DNA of 64,000 bases from CAVZCK01 sp963798805 (lineage in GTDB: Bacteria; Pseudomonadota; Alphaproteobacteria; Rhizobiales; Rhodomicrobiaceae), in NCBI GenBank assembly GCA_963798805.1, contig CAWCVC010000002.1, positions 62,001 through 126,000 of the forward strand, written 5' to 3'. The notes below the pieces were generated by a model. That model was given only the letters and a program-made list of their open reading frames with translations. It had not been told where the DNA came from and made no database searches. Positions 1 to 6,539 of this stretch are shown piece by piece (the stretch's first letter is position 1; the number at the start of each line of letters is the position of its first letter). Made by a program: the position numbers and the translations under genes.

Positions 1-906
1 CCGTCGCAGCTCCAGCCGCTCTATTCGATCGTCGGAGACCCGAGCATCAACGAGTGGCAGGTGCCGTGGCTTTGCGGTTTCAACGGCGCGAGCCCGGTCA
101 GGGCAGGCAACGCCGCCTTTACCCAGCTTCAGCTCGACAGTTTTGGCGAGGTGCTGGATGCGCTTCACCAGGCCCGCCGGACGGAGCTCGCCACCGACGG
201 TACGAGCTGGATGCTTCAGCGCACGCTGCTCGAATATCTCGGTGAATTGAGCGATCAGCCCGATCGCGGCATATGGGAAACGCGCGGGCCAAAGCAGTTT
301 TTCACCCATTCGCGGGTGATGATGTGGGTTGGCTTCGACCGCGGCGTCGCGGCGATCGAGAATTTCGGCCTGGACGGTCCGCTCGACGACTGGCAGAACG
401 CCCGCGCCCGGCTGCACGAGGACATCTGCCGCAACTATTTCGACGAGACGCTCGGCGCCTTCGTGCAGGCGAAAGGCTCGAAGAATCTCGATGCAGCTAC
501 GCTGTTGATCCCGATCGTCGGCTTTCTGCCGGCGAACGATCCACGCATGCTCGGGACGGTCGATGCAATCCAGGAGCGGCTGATGGATAAGGGGCTCGTC
601 CGCCGCTACGACACATCGGCGACCGATGACGGCTTGCCGCCCGGCGAAGGCGTCTTCCTGCCCTGCAGCTTTTGGTTTGCCAATAATCTCATCATGCAGG
701 GCCGGCGTGAGGAAGGCGAGGAGATGTTCGAGTATCTGCTCAGCTTGCGGAATGATGTCGGCCTGCTGTCGGAGGAATATGACGTCGGCGAAGGTGCGCT
801 CGCCGGCAATTTCCCGCAGGCTCTGTCGCATATCGCGCTTATCGGCACAGCCTACCACCTGTTTGAGCGCGAAGGTCCGGCAACGGAGCGTGCGAAACGC
901 GAGTAG
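1..906 (+). CDS. GH15 glucoamylase-like glycoside hydrolase, C-terminal part (5' end outside window)
   Basis: The frame is open from base 1, so the gene begins upstream of the window; about 301 C-terminal residues are visible. It looks like the (alpha/alpha)6 barrel of GH15 enzymes, which hydrolyse alpha-glucosidic bonds in glucans or trehalose. The general-acid region is seen as GIWETRG and the general-base region as LLSEEYD, both carrying the expected Glu; the FFTHSRVMMWVGFDRG segment is also typical. Known GH15 proteins of this bacterial branch include glucan 1,4-alpha-glucosidases and trehalases, and the sequence alone does not separate them. Its place near a large glycogen/trehalose operon fits either role. 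No signal peptide can be judged because the N-terminus is missing. Confidence 0.85.
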   Translation, partial: PSQLQPLYSIVGDPSINEWQVPWLCGFNGASPVRAGNAAFTQLQLDSFGEVLDALHQARRTELATDGTSWMLQRTLLEYLGELSDQPDRGIWETRGPKQFFTHSRVMMWVGFDRGVAAIENFGLDGPLDDWQNARARLHEDICRNYFDETLGAFVQAKGSKNLDAATLLIPIVGFLPANDPRMLGTVDAIQERLMDKGLVRRYDTSATDDGLPPGEGVFLPCSFWFANNLIMQGRREEGEEMFEYLLSLRNDVGLLSEEYDVGEGALAGNFPQALSHIALIGTAYHLFEREGPATERAKRE

Positions 907-964
907 GACCGAGCGGTTGCGACACGCCGTACTTGCATCAACGACGTTCGGCGCCGCCGGCGAT

Positions 965-990
965 GGAACGAGGATGTTGTCCGGATTGTT
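965..990 (+). promoter_or_regulatory. Possible EcfG-type promoter (GGAAC-N17-TGTT)
   Basis: GGAAC at 965-969, 17-base spacer, TGTT at 987-990; the -10 differs from the CGTT consensus by one base. It lies about 54 bases before the start of the sensory-rhodopsin-transducer homologue, a reasonable promoter distance. A one-mismatch site is expected several times by chance in a window this size, so this call is tentative. Confidence 0.35.
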
Positions 991-1043
991 GATTATAGGA
1001 GATTTATGGGACGCGCCCGGGCAAGTCGTAAGGAGGTTGAAGA

Positions 1044-1415
1044 ATGACAGTCGGCGCTAAAGTCTGGACGATTCCGGAAGGGTACATCCCCGCCGAGAGT
1101 GTCAGCCAGGATCACGCGCTTGTTTCGCACGAGACCGCTTGCATCCTCAATGCCGGCGAGCGCGACGCCGAGGTGGCGATCATGATCTATTTCGCCGATC
1201 GCGAGCCGGCCGGGCCCTACCGCGTCACCGTCAAGGCGAGGCGCACCTTGCATCTGCGCTTCAACGATCTCGACGATCCCGAGCCGGTGCCGCGCGCCAC
1301 CGACTACGCCTCCGTGATTACGTCGAACGAGCCCATCGTCGTGCAGCACACGCGGCTCGATTCGCGCAACCCGAACATCGCGCTACTCTCAACCGTGGCA
1401 TTCTCCAATGTCTAA
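1044..1415 (+). CDS. Sensory rhodopsin transducer family protein (ASRT-like)
   Basis: A 123-residue soluble protein matching the Anabaena sensory rhodopsin transducer family along its whole length. Visible family landmarks are IPEGYIP near residue 10, SHETACILNAG near 30-40, EPAGPYRVTVKARRT near 55-70, the LRFNDL segment and IVVQHTRLD near 100. In Anabaena the transducer is a tetrameric beta-sandwich protein that binds the rhodopsin tail and can bind DNA. Homologues also occur in bacteria without a rhodopsin, where they have been suggested to bind small molecules such as carbohydrates. A strong AGGAGG site 8 bases before ATG fixes the start. It overlaps the following SDR gene by 8 bases, so the two are translated together. 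No rhodopsin gene is in the window. Confidence 0.9.
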   Translation: MTVGAKVWTIPEGYIPAESVSQDHALVSHETACILNAGERDAEVAIMIYFADREPAGPYRVTVKARRTLHLRFNDLDDPEPVPRATDYASVITSNEPIVVQHTRLDSRNPNIALLSTVAFSNV

Positions 1416-2481
1416 CAGATATTCCAATTTGCCGGCTCACCGGCGCAATGGCCGCCAGGCCAATGGCGTGGCGGACAAGGTCGTTGTCATCACCGGCGCC
1501 TCGGCCGGGGTCGGGCGGGCAACGGCGCGGGAATTTGCCAAAGCCGGGGCAAGGCTCGCACTGATGGCCCGCGATGCCGAAAGCCTGGAACGCGTGAAAG
1601 GCGAGATCGGCGCACTTGGAATAGAAGCCCTGCTGCTGCCACTGGATGTCGCCGATGCCAACGCCGTGTTTTCGGCCGCCGACCGGGTCGAGCGCGAACT
1701 CGGGCCGATCTCGATCTGGGTTAACGATGCGATGCTCACCGTGTTCTCGCCGGTTTCCCAGATGACGCCGGAGGAATTCGCGCGCGTCACCAACGTCACC
1801 TATCTCGGCTATGTCTACGGGACGATGGCGGCGCTCCGGCATATGCGTCGGCGCAATAAGGGGACCATCGTCCAGATCGGCTCGGCACTCGCCTATCGCG
1901 GAATCCCTTTGCAGGCTGCCTATTGCGGCGCCAAGCACGCCATCCGCGGCTTTACCGACGCGCTTCGCTCCGAGCTGCTGCATGAGGGGAGCGGGATCGA
2001 TCTCACGATGATCCAGCTTCCCGCGGTCAACACTCCTCAATTCGATTGGGCGCGGACGCATCTCCCCCACAAGCCGCGGCCGGTGCCGCCGGTCATCCAG
2101 CCGGAGGCGGTGGCGCGGGCGGTGTTGAAGGCGGTGCGGAAGCCCCGGCGCGAATATTGGCTCGGCCTCAGCACGATCAAAGTCATTCTCGGCAGCATGG
2201 CCCTGCCGACATTCGTCGATCACTATCTCGCACGGAACGGATATGAGGCACAGGAGCAAAAGGCGCTGACCTCATCCGGCCGCCGCGACAATCTGTTCTC
2301 GCCGGTCACCAATCTGCACCGGACGCGCGGATCGTTTGGAAACGAGGCGCACACCGCCGTTACCGCCGTCTCAGGACAGGCCGTGCGCCTGACGGCTTTT
2401 GCCGCCGCTGCGGCCTTGCTTGTATCGCTCGGCATAGCCGCGTCCCGCGCCTCGGCTAAGGCGTTCGGTGGTCGGCACTGA
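1408..2481 (+). CDS. SDR family oxidoreductase with C-terminal membrane segment
   Basis: A 357-residue short-chain dehydrogenase/reductase. The Rossmann dinucleotide motif TGASAGVG is at about residues 29-36, and the catalytic set is Ser159, Tyr172 and Lys176 (YCGAK). After the roughly 250-residue SDR core there is an extension of about 100 residues ending in a hydrophobic stretch (LTAFAAAAALLVSLGIAA) that could anchor the protein in the membrane. This arrangement is common in alphaproteobacterial SDRs of unknown substrate. It overlaps the rhodopsin-transducer homologue by 8 bases (AATGTCTAA), which suggests one operon. The substrate cannot be told from sequence. Confidence 0.9.
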   Translation: MSNRYSNLPAHRRNGRQANGVADKVVVITGASAGVGRATAREFAKAGARLALMARDAESLERVKGEIGALGIEALLLPLDVADANAVFSAADRVERELGPISIWVNDAMLTVFSPVSQMTPEEFARVTNVTYLGYVYGTMAALRHMRRRNKGTIVQIGSALAYRGIPLQAAYCGAKHAIRGFTDALRSELLHEGSGIDLTMIQLPAVNTPQFDWARTHLPHKPRPVPPVIQPEAVARAVLKAVRKPRREYWLGLSTIKVILGSMALPTFVDHYLARNGYEAQEQKALTSSGRRDNLFSPVTNLHRTRGSFGNEAHTAVTAVSGQAVRLTAFAAAAALLVSLGIAASRASAKAFGGRH

Positions 2482-2514
2482 ATTTTCCGGAAGAGCTTTC
2501 AGCGGTGAGCAATT

Positions 2515-2540
2515 CCAGGCCGGCCCGACGCCCGGCCTGG
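2515..2540 (+). terminator. Hairpin downstream of the SDR gene, likely terminator
   Basis: A perfect 9-base-pair GC-rich stem, CCAGGCCGG / CCGGCCTGG with an 8-base loop, begins 33 bases after the SDR stop codon and is followed by ATCTTCTTT. The T tract is interrupted, so termination may be partial. It also separates this operon from the minus-strand gene ending at 2684. Confidence 0.6.
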
Positions 2541-2683
2541 ATCTTCTTTGCGTGGCTTAGCCGAGATACGGGCAGAGGCGCTTCTCGGGCCGTTCCGGTG
2601 AAAACGGGACGGCGCCGCGATTCATCGTCGCAAAGATCAGCATGTCTTTAGGCGACGACACCGCGGCGCCGTTGCTTTCGTCG

Positions 2684-3046
2684 CTAGCGGAGATACGGAC
2701 AAAGCCGCTGTTCACCGCTGTAGGTGGTGTAATAGCCGGTGGACGGGTTGAATGAGCGGTAACGCTGGACGCACCGCGCGGTGTTGCCGCCGGCGTCCTC
2801 AGCACCGGCTTGCGGAATGCTTCCGGTCACCTCCGGCGCGGCGTACGCGCCGGGAGCGGCGGGCTCGCCGTAATCATCGTAGCTGCGGTTGGCACCGCCA
2901 TCCCCCCACCCGCTTTCGAAGTCCGATGGGGATTCAGTCTGCGGATTGGCAGGCGCGACCAGAGTCTGCGCACTCGCCGCGGCCGATGCGCCTATCAATC
3001 CAAGAGCGGCAAGGGCCGCTATTCCCGATTTTCCAAGCGTGATCAT
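2684..3046 (-). CDS. BA14K-like secreted protein
   Basis: A 120-residue exported protein. The N-terminus is a signal peptide (MITLGKSGIAALAALGLIG, cleavage likely after ASA near residue 27). A Pro/Gly/Asp-rich linker follows, then a C-terminal module with ARCVQRYRSFNPSTGYYTTY and a final Cys, the pattern of the BA14K family first described as an immunoreactive, lectin-like protein of Brucella. Function in non-pathogens is unknown; an envelope role is inferred. A perfect EcfG-type promoter lies at 3105-3130 on the same strand, about 60 bases upstream, so stress-sigma control is likely. Confidence 0.75.
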   Translation of the reverse strand: MITLGKSGIAALAALGLIGASAAASAQTLVAPANPQTESPSDFESGWGDGGANRSYDDYGEPAAPGAYAAPEVTGSIPQAGAEDAGGNTARCVQRYRSFNPSTGYYTTYSGEQRLCPYLR

Positions 3047-3104
3047 ATTTCACTTTCCTCTTCTGTTGCCGAGAGGGCGTTACGTCTGGTGGACGAGGCT
3101 GTTG

Positions 3105-3130
3105 AACGGCAGCCGACCTCACAGCGTTCC
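3105..3130 (-). promoter_or_regulatory. EcfG-type promoter of the BA14K-like gene (GGAAC-N17-CGTT)
   Basis: Read on the minus strand: GGAAC (3130-3126), 17 bases, CGTT (3108-3105). Exact match to the EcfG general-stress promoter consensus. The -10 element is about 58 bases before the ATG of the BA14K-like gene, with nothing between. Confidence 0.75.
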
Positions 3131-3170
3131 TGCGAAATCCGGTCGCGGGGGGTGGTCGAGGTGGCAAAGC

Positions 3171-3461
3171 TTAGTTCGCCCCAGGCAAATCTCCTGGCGG
3201 CTGCGGTTTTCCGAGATCTGTCGAATGCGAATTCAGTAGGATCAGCGCAGGTTGCGCGCCCCGGAGGTGAGCGAGGATGGCGGCGGGGTCTTTCTCTGTC
3301 GATATGTGGACGCGACCCGACACATCGCAACGCCGCCGGCCATCCTTCGGCTGGTCGAACGGCCCGCTTAGCGCGCCGTCGGCAACTTCGAAAAGGAGAA
3401 CGGGATAGTCCTTCAATAGTTCCCGTGAAAGCTGGCGATAGAAGTCAGTCTTTCGTCGCAA
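3171..3461 (-). CDS. Hypothetical protein, doubtful
   Basis: An open frame of 96 codons beginning with TTG, with no recognised domain and no clear ribosome-binding site. It contains a plausible hydrophobic/acidic fold pattern (YPVLLFEVADGA, AILAHLRGAQPALILL) but no family match I can name. A perfect EcfG-type promoter lies inside its 5' part (3399-3423, same strand), which argues either that translation starts further down, for example at an internal GTG near 3327, or that the transcript is a leader or small RNA. It fills most of the 514-base gap between the two flanking genes. Real coding status is uncertain. Confidence 0.3.
   Translation of the reverse strand: MRRKTDFYRQLSRELLKDYPVLLFEVADGALSGPFDQPKDGRRRCDVSGRVHISTEKDPAAILAHLRGAQPALILLNSHSTDLGKPQPPGDLPGAN
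3399..3423 (-). promoter_or_regulatory. Second EcfG-type promoter upstream of the BA14K-like gene (GGAAC-N16-CGTT)
   Basis: Read on the minus strand: GGAAC (3423-3419), 16 bases, CGTT (3402-3399). Exact consensus match. It points the same way as the site at 3105-3130, about 290 bases further upstream, so it could give a long leader transcript for the BA14K-like gene or serve a separate short gene or RNA in 3171-3390. Confidence 0.6.
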
Positions 3462-3560
3462 ACGTTGTCAAAAATGTGTACTAAGACGCAGAATTCAATC
3501 AACGGTTTGCATCTCCATCTGACGCATGTCTGTAATTCCGGAAATTTGCGCTTTTTTTGT

Positions 3561-4040
3561 TTAGCCGGATTTGCGCCGGCTCGAGCTGGTTTTGCTTCCG
3601 CTGGACTTCTTCGCGGCTGTGGTCTTGCTTGCCGTGGACGTTTTGGAGCCGGATGAGCCTGTCGATGAGGACTTCCTCGCCGTTGCTGCCGATTTTGCCG
3701 GTTTCGACGCGGCCGGCGCGGATCGCGCCGATGACTTCGTGCTCGGCGTCCTCCTCCGGCCGGCAGTGCCCCGCTCGACGAATTTGTGGAACCGGCTGAC
3801 GCGTCCCGTGGCGGTCTTGTCCTGATAGAGAAAGGCAAGGTTCTCTTTCTCGAATTTATCGAAGAATTCGTCCCAGCCGATCGGCTTCAGACTCTCGTCC
3901 GTGGGCGGAAAGTCCAGCCGCAAGATCCCTCCAGCCTCTTTCTTCCTTGCCGTCCCTTTCACGGTCGACGGCATTCCGCCTCGCTGCTCCGCCCAGCGGC
4001 GGATCGCGTTATGATCTGTGGTTGTTTTTCCTTGTGCCAT
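3561..4040 (-). CDS. Conserved hypothetical protein with lysine/serine/alanine-rich tail
   Basis: A 159-residue protein. The start ATG is chosen because GGAGG lies 7 bases before it; an upstream ATG in the same frame has none. Residues about 1-90 form a conserved rhizobial-type domain (TTTDHNAIRRWAEQRGG, GILRLDFPP, GWDEFFDKFEKENLAFLYQD, near-terminal KFVERG). Related proteins are sometimes labelled as linked to 1,4-alpha-glucan branching enzyme, but no enzyme motif is visible. Residues about 95-159 are a low-complexity Ala/Lys/Ser/Thr tail resembling histone H1-like bacterial proteins, so nucleic acid binding is plausible by inference only. It lies among stress-type genes, with an EcfG-like site upstream at 4187-4211. 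Confidence 0.8.
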   Translation of the reverse strand: MAQGKTTTDHNAIRRWAEQRGGMPSTVKGTARKKEAGGILRLDFPPTDESLKPIGWDEFFDKFEKENLAFLYQDKTATGRVSRFHKFVERGTAGRRRTPSTKSSARSAPAASKPAKSAATARKSSSTGSSGSKTSTASKTTAAKKSSGSKTSSSRRKSG

Positions 4041-4184
4041 CTCATCCTCCGATGGATCTCCTGCGGCTCCGCGCCGTAGGCGATGTGCCGCGGCCGGTAG
4101 CGGTTCGCTCAGTCCGAACCTGATGGTGAAACTCAGTGTTCGTACTTTCTCACGGGCGCAAATGAACATGCACCCTTGATGCAG

Positions 4185-4211
4185 GGAACAAATTCGCGGT
4201 CGCTGTGTTCC
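4185..4211. promoter_or_regulatory. Palindromic GGAACA-N15-TGTTCC, possible bidirectional EcfG-type promoter
   Basis: GGAACA (4185-4190) and TGTTCC (4206-4211) form an inverted repeat. Each strand therefore reads GGAAC-N16-TGTT, one base off the EcfG consensus. The minus-strand reading points to the gene at 3561-4040, about 147 bases away. It could instead be the operator of a dimeric regulator. Confidence 0.4.
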
Positions 4212-4650
4212 GGGCGCGCCGCCTTAAACGCAAAAGAAAACGTGGGAGCTGGCGGGCGCGCCGATGATGGATCGGTGCAGAAAAGTGTTCGCTTCTCGTC
4301 CAGTAAATCCGTTTACGGATCATTTGGCAGGCCTGTGGCTGTGCCAGCGTCCGTTGGTGGCTCGGCTCCCGGTCCGGGAGAGGCGCCGCTTGTCTCCGGC
4401 TCCTCAACATGACCCGCTCCACACCGTTATTCATGAGTGGCGTGCGCCGCCGCCAGACATCGTGGAATGTGCGAAAGATCTCTTTCGTTGCTCCGGCGAA
4501 TGCCATATCGTGCTTTCCATGCCGAATCGACTACCTAGCCGGGACTATTCGCAAGCGCTGTAAGCGCTCCCGGCTAACGGCCCGGATCACAAGGCGGAAT
4601 GCCGCCCGGCGGCACTACACAAAAACTTGTGATCACTCTTTCTCGGGTCG
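4212..4650. other. Intergenic stretch without a recognisable gene
   Basis: Between the EcfG-like palindrome and the csbD promoter no frame here has a credible start, ribosome-binding site or family pattern. Open frames on both strands are Arg/Pro-rich shadows of high-GC DNA. Nothing further is seen. Confidence 0.6.
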
Positions 4651-4675
4651 GGAACAAAACGCCAGGACGGGCGTT
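4651..4675 (+). promoter_or_regulatory. EcfG-type promoter upstream of csbD-like gene (GGAAC-N16-CGTT)
   Basis: GGAAC (4651-4655), 16 bases, CGTT (4672-4675): exact consensus. The predicted start of transcription near 4682 would leave a leader of about 170 bases before the CsbD-like gene. The spacer and -10 also form a 9-bp inverted repeat (CAAAACGCC / GGCGTTTTG, 4655-4678). Confidence 0.65.
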
Positions 4676-4852
4676 TTGCGATCGGGTGTGTGGCCTCGTG
4701 GTCCTCCCCGACCCCCTCACGTCCTGGTCCACATGCCTGCGGCTCTTCGGCGACTACGTCAAGAGCCGCTTTTTTTGCCGCATTTGGGTCTGGCAACCAA
4801 AGGGGGGGACAGGCGTTGTACGAGACACGCTTCTGAACAGGAGCCAACTGCA

Positions 4853-5071
4853 ATGATCTGGGACCAAATAGAAGCTCATTGGGGGAGGTATAAGTCTTTT
4901 GCCCGCGCGTATTGGATCGAACTCACAGACGATGATCTGACCCGCATCGGCGGCAGTCAGCAGCAGCTGATCGGACGAATTCAGCAGCGTTACGCGATCG
5001 CCCTTGCCGATGCCGAACACCAGGTCCTCGAATGGGTGCGGGCGCTCGAAAACCGCGAACGGTTGCAATAG
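4853..5071 (+). CDS. CsbD-like small stress protein
   Basis: A 72-residue hydrophilic protein matching the CsbD family from end to end: MIWDQIEAHWGRYK at the start, LTDDDLTRIGG in the middle, QLIGRIQQRYAIALADAEHQVLEW towards the end. Family members are abundant stress-induced proteins of unknown biochemistry; Bacillus csbD belongs to the general stress regulon. AGGAG precedes the ATG; an in-frame ATG at 4733 lacks a good site and would add an unrelated Arg-rich extension. A perfect EcfG-type promoter at 4651-4675 and the sigma factor gene just downstream agree with stress control. Confidence 0.9.
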   Translation: MIWDQIEAHWGRYKSFARAYWIELTDDDLTRIGGSQQQLIGRIQQRYAIALADAEHQVLEWVRALENRERLQ

Positions 5072-5156
5072 CAGGCGGCTCCGTCGCCGAATGCATAAAG
5101 TTTAAGCCACGGCCCCAAGGCTGATGGAATTTTCATTGTAAGGAGGAAAAATCTTC

Positions 5157-5181
5157 GGAACTTCTCCCGAAGAGCATGGTT
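5157..5181 (+). promoter_or_regulatory. Possible autoregulatory EcfG-type promoter (GGAAC-N16-GGTT)
   Basis: GGAAC (5157-5161), 16 bases, GGTT (5178-5181), 38 bases before the sigma factor ATG. The -10 differs from CGTT only in the first base. The same GGTT variant precedes the ku gene at 45385. EcfG genes are often under their own control. Confidence 0.5.
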
Positions 5182-5218
5182 CGAGTTCGCAGGGCCAGGC
5201 GGTAGCCCGTGTACAGTA

Positions 5219-5830
5219 ATGTCATCGCCTGATCAGCTTGCCGAATCTGAGACAAGCTACACAAGTGGAGTGAAGTCCTTGAGCTCGGATCGAATTCGTC
5301 AGAGCCTGACCGCGTATCTTCCGAACCTCAGAGCTTTCGCCATAGCCCTCTGCAGAGATACTGACCAGGCCGATGACCTGGTCCAGGAAGCCATGCTCAA
5401 TGCGTGGAAGGGGATCGACAGCTTCAAGCCGGGTACCAATCTTCGCGCATGGCTTTTCACGATTCTGCGCAACACTTATTTTTCTCAGTGCCGGAAACGA
5501 CGCCGCGAGGTACTCGACGATCCGGCGGACTATATTGCCAAGCTGAGCGTGCCTCCGGATCAGCAAGGGCGCGTGGATGCGCGCGATCTGACAACGGCGC
5601 TAGCGCGGCTCACCGATGAGCAGCGCGAAGCGCTCCTTCTCGTGGCGGCAGAAGGTTTTGCCTATGAGGAAGCGGCGGTAATCTGCAATTGCCCGATCGG
5701 CACCATCAAGAGCCGCGTCAACCGCGCCCGGCACCAGCTTGCGCAGCTGCTCGGGGTGGATGCCTCCGGAGATTTCGGTCCTGAGCCCATGACGCGGGCG
5801 ATCCTGATGCGCAACGCCGACAGATTTTAA
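5219..5830 (+). CDS. ecfG: ECF sigma factor, EcfG-like (general stress response)
   Basis: A 203-residue ECF sigma-70 family protein. Region 2 is at about residues 35-105 (LTAYLPNLRAFAIALCRD, ADDLVQEAMLNAWKGI, SFKPGTNLRAWLFTILRN) and region 4 at about 130-185 (LPxEQ-type segment RLTDEQREALLLVAAEGF, then the helix-turn-helix EEAAVICNCPIGTIKSRVNRAR). The FKPGTNLRAWLFTILRN signature is typical of the EcfG/ECF15 type that controls the alphaproteobacterial general stress response, normally held by the anti-sigma factor NepR and released by PhyR. Neither nepR nor phyR is in this window, which is unusual because they are often adjacent. Many matches to its expected promoter lie nearby. No strong ribosome-binding site is visible at the chosen ATG; an internal TTG at about codon 21 is possible. 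Confidence 0.8.
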   Translation: MSSPDQLAESETSYTSGVKSLSSDRIRQSLTAYLPNLRAFAIALCRDTDQADDLVQEAMLNAWKGIDSFKPGTNLRAWLFTILRNTYFSQCRKRRREVLDDPADYIAKLSVPPDQQGRVDARDLTTALARLTDEQREALLLVAAEGFAYEEAAVICNCPIGTIKSRVNRARHQLAQLLGVDASGDFGPEPMTRAILMRNADRF

Positions 5831-5966
5831 GGCCGGTCAGCAGCAGGGCAATGCCGAAGAAGGCAAAGTCGATTGCGAGCAGCACTCCGAGGGTCACAAG
5901 GGCGGCCGATTCCCAGTGCGGAATTGCCTTACTTCGGCCTGCGCCGGCGCCGCCTTTTTGCCGCAT
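5718..5966 (-). CDS. Small single-pass membrane protein, hypothetical
   Basis: An 82-codon frame opposite the 3' end of the sigma gene. The start ATG has ACGGAG 4 bases upstream. After a basic N-terminus (about 20 residues) comes one convincing membrane segment (SAALVTLGVLLAIDFAFFGI plus ALLLTGL), then an Arg-rich tail that overlaps the sigma factor coding region by 113 bases. The hydrophobic part looks genuinely coding; the tail may be the result of a lost stop codon. It has no family match I recognise. Confidence 0.4.
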   Translation of the reverse strand: MRQKGGAGAGRSKAIPHWESAALVTLGVLLAIDFAFFGIALLLTGLKICRRCASGSPASWAQDRNLRRHPPRAAAQAGAGRG

Positions 5967-5978
5967 TTCGCTCCGTCC

Positions 5979-6004
5979 GGAACCCGCGATAGCTGCCGGT
6001 CGTT
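5979..6004 (+). promoter_or_regulatory. EcfG-type promoter of the CBS-hpf pair (GGAAC-N17-CGTT)
   Basis: GGAAC (5979-5983), 17 bases, CGTT (6001-6004): exact match. About 88 bases before the CBS-domain gene with no competing gene on this strand. Confidence 0.75.
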
Positions 6005-6091
6005 TGGGTTGCAATGAAGGCCTGATACGCGGTGAGCGAGCGCCATGCACGATAGCGGGGTACACGAAGACCATCACATTGGAGGACTGAG

Positions 6092-6526
6092 ATGAAAGTT
6101 GCCGAGATCATGACGCGCGAGGTTGCAATCGCTTCCCCTGATCAGACGATCGGGGAGGTCGCCCGCGAGATGGCGACCAACGACATCGGCTTCATGCCGG
6201 TTGGCGAGAATGACCGGCTCGTCGGAACGATTACCGACCGCGACATCGCCATTCGCGGAGTGGGAAACGGCTTGGACGGCGAGGCGCTCGTCAGGGACCT
6301 GATGTCTCCGAGCGTCAAATATTGCTTCGAGGATCAGGACGTCGAAAGCGTCGTTCAGAACATGGGCGACATCAAGCTCCGCCGCTTGCCTGTCGTCGAC
6401 AGCAATAAGCGGCTCGTCGGCGTCGTCGCCCTCGCCGATGCGGCTTTGAAGGAAAGTCCGGAAAGCGTCGGCATCGCAATGTCCGGCGTGACCCAGCCCG
6501 GCGGCGTTCACAGCCAGTCGCTCTGA
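6092..6526 (+). CDS. CBS-domain pair protein
   Basis: A 144-residue protein that is almost entirely a Bateman module: CBS1 about residues 8-60 (MTREVAIASPDQTIGEVARE, IGFMPVGENDRLVGTITDRD) and CBS2 about 72-127 (MSPSVKYCFEDQDVESV, LRRLPVVDSNKRLVGVVALAD). Such stand-alone pairs bind adenine nucleotides or related ligands and sense energy state; no effector domain is attached. GGAGG lies 6 bases before the ATG. It sits directly before the ribosome-hibernation-type gene, and both likely come from the EcfG-type promoter at 5979-6004. Confidence 0.9.
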   Translation: MKVAEIMTREVAIASPDQTIGEVAREMATNDIGFMPVGENDRLVGTITDRDIAIRGVGNGLDGEALVRDLMSPSVKYCFEDQDVESVVQNMGDIKLRRLPVVDSNKRLVGVVALADAALKESPESVGIAMSGVTQPGGVHSQSL

Positions 6527-6539
6527 CCGGAACAGAAGA

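Noticed and set aside
4655..4678. Hairpin CAAAACGCC/GGCGTTTTG read as a rho-independent terminator
   Set aside because: No gene ends just before it and no T run follows; the same bases form an exact GGAAC-N16-CGTT promoter.
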